8,531 nt of DNA from an uncultured Sutterella sp. GTDB lineage: Bacteria > Pseudomonadota > Gammaproteobacteria > Burkholderiales > Burkholderiaceae_F. The stretch covers positions 1-8,531 of the forward strand of contig CAAFNI010000313.1 of assembly GCA_900764215.1 (NCBI GenBank), in the 5' to 3' direction. Below, in pieces: positions 1 to 6,206 of this stretch (positions are counted from its first letter, which is position 1; every line of letters begins with the position of its first letter). The notes beneath the pieces are model-generated. The model saw only the letters and a program-made list of their open reading frames with translations. It had not been told where the DNA came from and did no database searches. A program made the position numbers and the translations under genes.

Positions 1-2
1 AG

Positions 3-34
3 CTACTTAATACCTATATTATAGTATTAAGTAG
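3..34. promoter_or_regulatory. Perfect dyad enclosing a -10 box, likely operator
   Basis: CTACTTAATAC (3-13) and GTATTAAGTAG (24-34) are exact reverse complements, 11 bp each with a 10-base gap. The gap contains the TATAAT box (18-23) of the leftward promoter, and one arm covers part of its -35/-10 spacer. Arm centres are 21 bp apart, about two helical turns, so both arms would face the same side of DNA. A protein bound here would block polymerase, so a repressor operator is the natural reading. No T-run follows on either strand, which argues against a terminator. The cognate regulator is not in the window; it may be the product of the leftward gene. Confidence 0.62.
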
Positions 35-46
35 AGCGAAAGTCAA
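12..46 (-). promoter_or_regulatory. Sigma70-type promoter reading out of the left edge
   Basis: Read on the minus strand, TTGACT (46 to 41) is followed by a 17-base spacer (40 to 24) and TATAAT (23 to 18). The -35 matches 5 of 6 consensus bases, the -10 matches all six, and the spacing is optimal. Transcription would start near 11-13 and run leftward, so it must drive a gene whose coding sequence lies outside the window, divergent from the dipeptidase gene. The region is AT-rich in an otherwise GC-rich window, as expected for a regulatory segment. The boxes and spacing are seen directly; activity is inferred. Confidence 0.72.
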
Positions 47-51
47 TGAAA

Positions 52-91
52 ACCCGTCATTTTTCTGAAAATTTGTTGAAAAATGACGGGT
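52..91. repeat. Perfect 14-bp inverted repeat with 12-base loop
   Basis: ACCCGTCATTTTTC (52-65) and GAAAAATGACGGGT (78-91) are exact reverse complements around a 12-base AT-rich loop. On the minus strand the stem is followed directly by TTTTCATT, which resembles an intrinsic terminator tail, but no minus-strand gene is visible to its right. On the plus strand no T-run follows. It sits at roughly -40 to -80 of the leftward promoter, so it could be a second regulator site or an insulating terminator. Its centre is about 53 bp from that of the 3-34 dyad, near five helical turns. The symmetry is certain; the role is open. Confidence 0.55.
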
Positions 92-303
92 GGTAAGCGT
101 ACGCCCTAACATGAGCCTCAACGGCGTCTCGATCTTCAAGCAGGTCAAGACGGTCATCAAGGTCATTGCGGCGTTGAGATGCTTTGATCACTGGGTTCGG
201 TCGCTTGAGTGAAGCGGCTCATGCGGCGTCCGTCAAGGCCTTTGGGCAGGCCTTTGCGGTTCGTCCGAAAGTCCTAAGGGTTCTCCGCTAAGGGATGTCT
301 CTC
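92..303. other. Intergenic stretch with no convincing gene
   Basis: No ORF with family resemblance and no convincing promoter was found here. Minor structures: CATGAGCC (110-117) is complementary to GGCTCATG (216-223). AGGCCTTTG is directly repeated at 236-244 and 248-256, which also allows a 7-bp hairpin AAGGCCT/AGGCCTT (235-254). CTAAGGG is repeated at 274-280 and 288-294. None of these is followed by a T-run, and none matches a riboswitch or small RNA that I recognise. Confidence 0.4.
111..212 (+). CDS. Doubtful 33-residue small ORF
   Basis: An ATG at 111 opens a 33-codon frame ending in TGA at 210-212. The peptide begins MSLNGVSIFKQVKTVIKVIA, somewhat amphipathic, then becomes nondescript. 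In its first two thirds the codons (AGC, CTC, AAC, GTC, ATC, TTC, AAG) match the host-preferred set seen in the dipeptidase gene, the main argument that it is or once was coding. Against it, there is no good ribosome binding site upstream and I recognise no homologue. It could be a small protein, a leader peptide, the remnant of a decayed gene, or chance. Confidence 0.2.
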   Translation: MSLNGVSIFKQVKTVIKVIAALRCFDHWVRSLE

Positions 304-332
304 TGGAAAGACCTGAGGGGCGGGCGTAGAAT
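304..332 (+). promoter_or_regulatory. Candidate promoter of the dipeptidase gene
   Basis: TAGAAT (327-332, 5 of 6 matches to the -10 consensus) lies 17 bases after TGGAAA (304-309, 4 of 6 matches to the -35). The predicted start, near 339, coincides with the first base of the leader stem-loop at 339-382 and would give an untranslated leader of about 64 bases. It is the best sigma70 candidate I found between 92 and 402. The -35 is weak, so this is a suggestion, not a firm call. Confidence 0.42.
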
Positions 333-338
333 CCGCCG

Positions 339-382
339 CAACTGCTTTTAAGCGACACAGGACCATTTTGTCGCGGCAGTTG
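339..382 (+). promoter_or_regulatory. Two-tier stem-loop in the dipeptidase mRNA leader
   Basis: The outer stem pairs CAACTGC (339-345) with GCAGTTG (376-382). The inner stem pairs GCGACA (352-357) with TGTCGC (369-374) around an 11-base loop. The stems are separated by TTTTAA on the left and a single G on the right. The structure ends 9 bases before the AGGAG ribosome binding site (392-396), which stays unpaired, so it would not block translation. If transcription starts near 339, the hairpin forms the extreme 5' end of the mRNA, a position known in other bacterial messages (for example ompA) to slow decay. An operator in DNA form is the alternative. Confidence 0.45.
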
Positions 383-402
383 TCACCTAAGAGGAGATTT
401 CA

Positions 403-2259
403 ATGAACTTCAAGACCAAGCTTGCCGTTCTCGCGATCGGTGCCGCCATGAGCTCCATGGCCTTCAACGCTTCCGCATGCTCGACGGTCATCGTCGGCAA
501 GGATGCGAGCGCGACGGGCAACATCCTCGTGGGCCACAACGAGGACAACGGCGGCCGCATTCTGACCGCCCAGCATTGGGTCCCCGCCGCCACGCACAAG
601 GCCGGCGAAATGATCAAGTTCGAAGAGGCCGCCGCCTCCATCCCGCAGGTTGAAAAGACCTTCGGCTTCTTCTGGTCGCAGACCTTCGACCCGACCGGCG
701 CCTCCTTCTCCGACGGCTTCGTCAATGAAAACGGCGTCACGATCGTCACGAACGCCTGCACCGGCATCTACAAGGACGACATCATGCCGACCAAGGACGG
801 CGGCATCGGCTACGGCATCCGCCGCCTGATGGCCGAACGCGCCACGAGCGCCCGTCATGCCGTCGACATCGCCATTGACCTGCTCGGCAAGTACGGCTAC
901 TTCTCCGAAGGCCGCACCTACACGATCGCCGACCCGAACGAAGCCTGGCAGCTCGCCATTCATCAGGGCAACACGTGGGTTGCACGACGCGTTCAGGACA
1001 ATGAAATCGTCTACATCCCGAACAACTTCATGATGGACAAGGTTGACGCGACGGACACCAAGAACTTCATCGTTGCGCCGGGCATGATCGAGCGCGCCAT
1101 CAAGAACGGCCGCTACAAGCCCGCCAAGGAAGGCGTCTACAGCGACTTCAACTACCGCGTCGCCGTGGCGCCCGCGGAACGCCGCTCCGCCGACTACAAC
1201 TTCAGCCGCAACAACCTCGCCTGGAACAAGATCATCGGCGAAAACATCACGGATCCTGAAAAGTTCCCGTACTCCGCCGTCGCCACGAAGAAGTGGACGG
1301 TTGACGACGTGAAGGATCTGCTTCGCACGCACGAGCACGACATTCAGGAGCAGGACGCCCAGTGGACGCATACGAACAGCCTCGGCATCTGCCGCGCCAC
1401 GACGCATGAGTCCGAAGTGTTCGAAATGAACGCCAATCCGCTCCTCATCACGGGCTACCGCGCGCTCGCCCGTCCGTGCGAATCGCCCTACATCCCGTTC
1501 TTCCCGCTCGCCCGTCCGGCTGAAGGCACGGCCTTCATGAGCTGGGACAAGGCCACCGCCGAACACTTCAAGGGCACGCCGGAATACTTCGGCTGGCGCT
1601 CCGAATGGCCGGTCACGACGTTTGTCGCCGCCGCCAACACCTACGACTTCCAGCGCCAGGACCAGAAGGACGTCCGCGCCTACGTCGAAAAGCTTGAAGC
1701 CGGCTGGGAAAAGGATGTTCCGGCCGTCACGGCCCACGCCAAGACGCTTCTCAAGGTCTCCAACGAGAAGGCCGTCGAGTATCTGCACGCCTACAACGTG
1801 CGCATGCTGAACGAAGCGCAGGCCGCCGTTGCTGAAAAGCTCGAGGAAAAGGCGCCGTGGACGCTCGCCGTCATGGCCGACAGCCTCAACCCGAAGAGCG
1901 ACGAAAAGGTTGAAGTGGTGCTCTTCTCGAGCGGCAAGCTCGACGCCACGAAGGCCGATCCGAAGCAGACCTGGGGCGGCGTGGGCCGCGCCTCCATCGG
2001 CAACAAGATCACGATGGGCGACAAGCTCGCTCAGCCGGTCAAGGCCGAAGCCCGCGACGTTGACGGCGACGGTCTCAAGGACATGGTCTTCACGTTCACG
2101 CAGAAGGGGCTTGCCCAGAACATGCTCGCCGGCGCGAACTATGACATCTGGCTCCACACCTACGTCGACGGCAAGCGCGTCGCCGCCATGGACACCGCCT
2201 TCATCGAAACCGAAGGCTACAAGGGTCCGGCCAAGCGCACGCAGAACGCCGACCTCTAA
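403..2259 (+). CDS. Secreted family C69 (PepD-like) dipeptidase
   Basis: This 618-residue protein is an exported N-terminal-nucleophile dipeptidase of peptidase family C69, which releases amino acids from dipeptides; here it would act in the periplasm or outside the cell. Residues 1-25 form a signal peptide (Lys-containing start, hydrophobic core, A23-S24-A25) ending exactly before C26. C26 opens the family hallmark CSTVIVGKDASATGN, followed by GHNEDN (44-49), and is the presumed catalytic nucleophile. The hydrolase region runs to about residue 440, then comes a helical linker (about 440-495). A beta-rich C-terminal domain (about 500-605) has a Ca-binding-type loop D552-x-D554-x-D556-G-x-x-D560. 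Family members such as Lactobacillus PepD are nearer 470 residues, so the tail is an addition. The start is supported by AGGAG six bases upstream. Codon choice looks strongly biased (AAG, AAC, ATC, GTC), suggesting high expression. The gene is monocistronic, convergent with tamB. An Ala-Ser-Ala-Cys lipoprotein site is less likely because position -3 is not Leu-like. Confidence 0.9.
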   Translation: MNFKTKLAVLAIGAAMSSMAFNASACSTVIVGKDASATGNILVGHNEDNGGRILTAQHWVPAATHKAGEMIKFEEAAASIPQVEKTFGFFWSQTFDPTGASFSDGFVNENGVTIVTNACTGIYKDDIMPTKDGGIGYGIRRLMAERATSARHAVDIAIDLLGKYGYFSEGRTYTIADPNEAWQLAIHQGNTWVARRVQDNEIVYIPNNFMMDKVDATDTKNFIVAPGMIERAIKNGRYKPAKEGVYSDFNYRVAVAPAERRSADYNFSRNNLAWNKIIGENITDPEKFPYSAVATKKWTVDDVKDLLRTHEHDIQEQDAQWTHTNSLGICRATTHESEVFEMNANPLLITGYRALARPCESPYIPFFPLARPAEGTAFMSWDKATAEHFKGTPEYFGWRSEWPVTTFVAAANTYDFQRQDQKDVRAYVEKLEAGWEKDVPAVTAHAKTLLKVSNEKAVEYLHAYNVRMLNEAQAAVAEKLEEKAPWTLAVMADSLNPKSDEKVEVVLFSSGKLDATKADPKQTWGGVGRASIGNKITMGDKLAQPVKAEARDVDGDGLKDMVFTFTQKGLAQNMLAGANYDIWLHTYVDGKRVAAMDTAFIETEGYKGPAKRTQNADL

Positions 2260-2290
2260 GTCCGGCGCTTCAGCCTGATTGAAAACGATT

Positions 2291-2322
2291 CGAGGGCGTC
2301 TTCCGCAAGGAAGGCGCCCTCG
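2291..2322. terminator. Bidirectional hairpin between convergent genes
   Basis: CGAGGGCGTCTTCC (2291-2304) pairs with GGAAGGCGCCCTCG (2309-2322) over 14 bp with one G-T wobble, closed on the plus strand by a GCAA tetraloop of the stable GNRA class. It lies 31 bases after the dipeptidase stop and 32 bases beyond the tamB stop, the right place to end both transcripts. On the minus strand the tail is AATCGTTTTC, with a short T-run. On the plus strand the tail (GTCGTCTGCG) lacks one, so termination there may be weaker or the hairpin may mainly protect the mRNA 3' end. Confidence 0.7.
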
Positions 2323-2354
2323 TCGTCTGCGCGGGACTCGTGCGCCGGGCTGCG

Positions 2355-5300
2355 TCAATACTCCCAGCTGTAGAGCACGTCGAAGGCCTGATTGACGCCC
2401 GAGGCCGCTTCAAGGTAGAGGCGCGGCATGAGCCGATAGCGCAGCGTGATGGTGGCGAGCGAGTCGAAGATCCCCACGCCGTACTTGAGCTGCAGGCCGG
2501 GCAGGATGTAGCCCGAGACCACGACCTGGGAGCTTTCGCCCACGCCCGTCGTGTCGACGCCGAGGTCCCGGATCCCGACCGCATCTCCGATCTCTCCGAT
2601 GATGCGGCCCGTCTGCGAGACGCCCAGACCCACGAGCGCGGAGGTGATCATCGAGTTGTCGTCGTTCGAGGCGTCGAGCCCCCGGCCGCGCAGCAGATAG
2701 GAGAGGGCCTGCTGCTGGGAGAGCGCAGGCTCGGAAAAGACCGTCACCTTCGGGCGCGAGGCGCTGCCCGTGACGCGGATGCCGGCCGTCACGTCGTCCT
2801 CGATGGCTTCCGGATTGCGGATGGCCTCGATGTTGAGCTGCGGACGGTCGGGGGTGCCCGCGAAGATCACGCGGCCCGTGCGCACGATGAGGTCTTGCCC
2901 GTAGGCGTGGAAGCGCCCGTCGTCGACGTTGACCTGCCCGTTGAGGCCGAGGCCGCGCTTGGCGTCCTGAGTCACCTTGAGGTCGCCCGAGAGCCTGGCC
3001 TTGAGGCCGAAGGCGTCGATGAAGATCTTGTCGCCCATGTGCACGACGATGCTGCTGTCGATCGGGATCGAAGCGGTTTTCGAGACCTTGGGCTTCATGT
3101 GCCGGTCGAGAAGGACTTCGTCGGAAGAGACGCCCGCCGCGCTCGAGGGCAGGTCGGCGACCGTGATCATGGCGGCGGGCACGTCGATGCGGCCGGTGAG
3201 CGAAAGCCGTTCGGCCGAGGCCGCGAGCGAGACGTCGGGCGAGACCGTGACCTTCGCATAGGGCGGAACCGTGAGGAGAATGTCGCGGCCCGAGGCATGG
3301 AGGTTCGCCGTCGGATGCGCCATGTCGCGCCATTGGGCGTCGCCCGAGAGGAAAAGCGCGCCCTGGCTGGTTTCAAGGCGTCCTTGGAGCGTCGAGGATT
3401 CGCCCGCAAAGTCGACGGAGAGTTTCGAGGGCTTCATGACGAGCGGAACGGCGCCGTCGTACGCACGGGCGTCCGTGAGGCTGATGCCGCCCGTGAGAAG
3501 CGGCTTCGCGAGCGATCCTGAGAGCGCGACGTCGGCATTGAGCTTGCCTTCGACCTTTTCGCCCGAGCCTATCAGGGTGTTGAGAATCGAAAGGCTGCCG
3601 CCGTTGAACTGAATGCGCCCGTCGAGCCTGCGCGTTCGCGCCGGATCGAGCACGGCCACGGCCGCCTTGAGTTCGGCGTTGTCGCGGATCTTCACGCTGA
3701 GATCCGCCTCGGCGCGCGACTTCCCCGTGCGGGCCTTGAGCGCGACGGCGTCAAGATGAACGACGAGCGGCTCTTCGCCCGTCGTCTGCGTGACGGTCAT
3801 GCCGCCCGCATCAAGGAAGGCGTCGATGTCGGGAAGATGCCCGGAGGCGAGATCCCACTTCGCCTTTGCGGCGCCGTGAACCGAGCCCGCCACCTGCGTG
3901 AGCGGCGGGAGCCAGGGCTTGAGGATCAGAAGGTCCCAGCCGCGAAGCTTCACGGAGGCCGTTCCCTTTTCGCCCGCGCGAAGCCTCTCGTCGAGACAGA
4001 CGTCGCCGGGCTTGCCGACCCAGCAGTGAGGCTCGAGCACCGCTTCGGTCTTGGAAGCGTCAAAGACGAGTCCCGCGGTCTTGTCCTGGCGCCAGCGGCC
4101 GATCGGCGTCGAGACCGAGCCGTCCGAGAGCGCGCCCTTCCAGACGAGCGTCTTGCGGTCAAGGGCGCCCGCGAGCCTGAAGGCCGCGTTGACGGGCTCG
4201 CCCGACAGATTCACCGAGAGCTCGTGCCTGCGGTCGGTCCCTTCGAGCCGCGCGACGATGTCATGGAGCGAGAGGCTCTCGCCGAGCGAGCCGTTGGAGG
4301 CCTGCAGAAGCATGGCCCCTCCGATCTCGCCCGAAGGCTTGGCCGAGATGTCGCCCTTGAGCATCAGCGCGTCGAGCGAGGCGCTCTCGCCCAGGCGAAG
4401 GCCGGTCGCCGAAAGGTCGGCCTTCGCGACCGGTGCGTCCAGCGTGCCCCCGATCGTCACAAAGCCCGAAGCGCGTCCCGCGAGCTCCCTGATGTTTTTG
4501 CCGAGGTCGGGCGCATCGACCTTGATGTCCGCCTTGATGCGCGTGCCGTCGAGCATGGCGCGGGCCGTGAGCGTGTTGTCGTCGAGCGAGACGCTCACGT
4601 CGGGCACGTAGACCTTCATAGGACTTTGCGCCGTGGCGGCTCCGTGAACGGAGAGAGGCGCGTCTTCGATCGTTCCCCTGATGTCGAATGCGGGGAGTTC
4701 GACGGCCCAGCCCTTCTTGTCGATGCGGCCCGACGTGCGGGAGTTTCCGGAGAGAACGGCCTTGACCGAGGGCGCGAAGGCTGCGACGTCGAGATTTTCG
4801 AGCTTGAGGTCGCCTCGCCAGCGAAGCGCGTCGCGCCAGTTGACTTCACCCGTGGCGAGTCCCGTGCCGCCCGCGGTTTTGGCGGAGAGCGCCTCAATCG
4901 CAAGCGACGTGAGCGTGCCGCGTCCCTTGAGGGCGGCGGCCGCGGCGGGCGTGCCCGGGGCCTTGACGGCGAGAGCGGCGCGAAGCGTCCAGTCGCGCGC
5001 GTCTCCCGACATGCGAAGCGAGAGGTTCGAGAGCGAAGTCTGCTCGCCGGCCCCGTCGCCTTCGAGTGGGAGCCTGAATCCGGGCGACGCGAGCGTGACG
5101 GAGAAGGGAAGGCCGGCCGAGGCGGGTTCGGCTGCGAGGAGCACCTTGGCCGGAACGGGCCCTTCGGCCGCGGCGGCGAGCGAGACCTTGCCGAGCACTT
5201 CGCCCACAAGCGTCACGTCGGCCTTTTCGCCGTGAACGGGCGAGACGGCGAGGCGCGCGTTCGCGCGAAGGTCAAGCGGCCATTTGCCCGAAAGGCGGGC

Positions 5301-6206
5301 GCTGCCCTTGAGCGAGCCCGAGGCTTCGGGCATCTTGAGTTCGAGCCGGCGGATCTCGAGGTCGCTCCCCTTCATCGCGGCGTCGAGCTTGAGGCTGTCG
5401 ACCATGAGGGGCGATGCGCCCGCGAGCTTCAGGTCGGTCGCCTCGAGGCCCGAGACGTCGAGCGAAAGGGGAAGGCTCACGTCGGGAAGCCCGGAGAGGA
5501 GCGGCTTGGAGAAGAGCGCTGCGAGCGTCTTGTTGAGTTCGGTCGCATCGAACGTGATCAAGGGCTTTCGGGCCTCGACCTTGGCCTTGAGTTCGGCGGC
5601 CCGGCGCTCGGCTTCGAGCTTTTCCTCTGCGGCGCGCTCGCGCTCGCTCTTGTCGGAGCCGGGGAGCGCGACCGCGAGCGTGCGTAGGTGCAGGGGCTTC
5701 ACCGAGAGGGCGTCCCCGATCCATTGGGCGGACGCGCCCAGGTAGGCGAGCGTCACCCGGGTGCCGTCGGCCGTGAAGTCGAGGCTCGTGATTTCGGCGC
5801 TCTCAAGCGTGACGGGCCACGGCATGGAGACGGGGCCCGTTGAGGGGGCGGAGTCGTCGGGCGCGGAGGCGGGCAGCGCCGCGGAGTCGAGCACGCCGTG
5901 CGGGTGCAGGATCTCGAGCTTCGTGACGGCGATGCGCCGCTCGGAGAGAAGCGCGCGGCGGTCGAGCCTGAGCGCGATGCGATCCGCTCCAACGGAGAGG
6001 CCGGGCATCTCGTAGACGACGTCCTTGAGCGCGAGGTCGAAGAAATGCCCTTCGATCGAGCCCGCCTTGAGGCCGGGCACGAGGGGGAGCGCCGCGCGAA
6101 GGAGCGCCTGCTGGCCCGAAGGCGTGACGACGAGCCAAGCGAGGCCAGCGCCCGCGAGCGCGAGCACGCCGCCGGCGGCTAGAAGAATTTTGGCAGAGCG
6201 TCTCAT
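2355..6206 (-). CDS. tamB: TamB, translocation and assembly module inner-membrane subunit
   Basis: This 1283-residue protein (E. coli TamB has 1259) partners TamA in the translocation and assembly module. TamB proteins are held in the inner membrane and span the periplasm as a long hydrophobic beta-groove, assisting outer-membrane protein assembly and phospholipid transport. Residues 8-27 form an uncleaved signal anchor. The body is repetitive amphipathic beta-strand sequence, and the C-terminal part (from about 890) is the conserved TamB/DUF490 domain, ending in LYLEAASGVNQAFDVLYSWEY-type strands with an aromatic terminus. C728 and C737 are spaced for a disulfide. Residues 184-214 form a highly charged Glu/Lys/Arg/Ala helix interrupting the beta pattern. 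The ATG at 6206 is chosen because its A-T-G-A overlaps the tamA stop, GGAG lies 7 bases upstream, and it begins directly with the membrane anchor. The frame stays open to 6401, but that extension is Arg-rich and is the tamA gene read in another frame. Confidence 0.95.
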   Translation of the reverse strand: MRRSAKILLAAGGVLALAGAGLAWLVVTPSGQQALLRAALPLVPGLKAGSIEGHFFDLALKDVVYEMPGLSVGADRIALRLDRRALLSERRIAVTKLEILHPHGVLDSAALPASAPDDSAPSTGPVSMPWPVTLESAEITSLDFTADGTRVTLAYLGASAQWIGDALSVKPLHLRTLAVALPGSDKSERERAAEEKLEAERRAAELKAKVEARKPLITFDATELNKTLAALFSKPLLSGLPDVSLPLSLDVSGLEATDLKLAGASPLMVDSLKLDAAMKGSDLEIRRLELKMPEASGSLKGSARLSGKWPLDLRANARLAVSPVHGEKADVTLVGEVLGKVSLAAAAEGPVPAKVLLAAEPASAGLPFSVTLASPGFRLPLEGDGAGEQTSLSNLSLRMSGDARDWTLRAALAVKAPGTPAAAAALKGRGTLTSLAIEALSAKTAGGTGLATGEVNWRDALRWRGDLKLENLDVAAFAPSVKAVLSGNSRTSGRIDKKGWAVELPAFDIRGTIEDAPLSVHGAATAQSPMKVYVPDVSVSLDDNTLTARAMLDGTRIKADIKVDAPDLGKNIRELAGRASGFVTIGGTLDAPVAKADLSATGLRLGESASLDALMLKGDISAKPSGEIGGAMLLQASNGSLGESLSLHDIVARLEGTDRRHELSVNLSGEPVNAAFRLAGALDRKTLVWKGALSDGSVSTPIGRWRQDKTAGLVFDASKTEAVLEPHCWVGKPGDVCLDERLRAGEKGTASVKLRGWDLLILKPWLPPLTQVAGSVHGAAKAKWDLASGHLPDIDAFLDAGGMTVTQTTGEEPLVVHLDAVALKARTGKSRAEADLSVKIRDNAELKAAVAVLDPARTRRLDGRIQFNGGSLSILNTLIGSGEKVEGKLNADVALSGSLAKPLLTGGISLTDARAYDGAVPLVMKPSKLSVDFAGESSTLQGRLETSQGALFLSGDAQWRDMAHPTANLHASGRDILLTVPPYAKVTVSPDVSLAASAERLSLTGRIDVPAAMITVADLPSSAAGVSSDEVLLDRHMKPKVSKTASIPIDSSIVVHMGDKIFIDAFGLKARLSGDLKVTQDAKRGLGLNGQVNVDDGRFHAYGQDLIVRTGRVIFAGTPDRPQLNIEAIRNPEAIEDDVTAGIRVTGSASRPKVTVFSEPALSQQQALSYLLRGRGLDASNDDNSMITSALVGLGVSQTGRIIGEIGDAVGIRDLGVDTTGVGESSQVVVSGYILPGLQLKYGVGIFDSLATITLRYRLMPRLYLEAASGVNQAFDVLYSWEY

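Noticed and set aside
235..254. AAGGCCT/AGGCCTT hairpin as a terminator
   Set aside because: No T-run follows on the plus strand and no clear gene ends before it. It arises mainly from a short direct repeat of a self-complementary hexamer.
92..338. Riboswitch upstream of the dipeptidase gene
   Set aside because: I checked for recognisable core motifs (TPP, glycine, cobalamin and similar) and found none. Only short repeats and weak pairings are present.
403..480. Lipoprotein signal peptide at C26 of the dipeptidase
   Set aside because: The Ala-Ser-Ala-Cys junction could pass as a weak lipobox, but position -3 is Ala, not Leu or Val. Cys26 is also the family's catalytic N-terminal nucleophile, which lipidation would block.
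400..2358. A 652-codon open frame on the minus strand opposite the dipeptidase gene
   Set aside because: It mirrors the dipeptidase gene almost end to end, and its composition (Val, Gly, Arg, Asp and Ala rich, no recognisable domain) is typical of the antisense frame of a G/C-ending codon gene. The plus-strand frame has a signal peptide and family motifs.
3756..5687. A 643-codon open frame on the plus strand inside tamB
   Set aside because: An antisense shadow of tamB with Arg/Glu/Gly-rich low-information sequence and no family resemblance. The same applies to the long plus-strand frames at 2340-3521 and 6836-7885.
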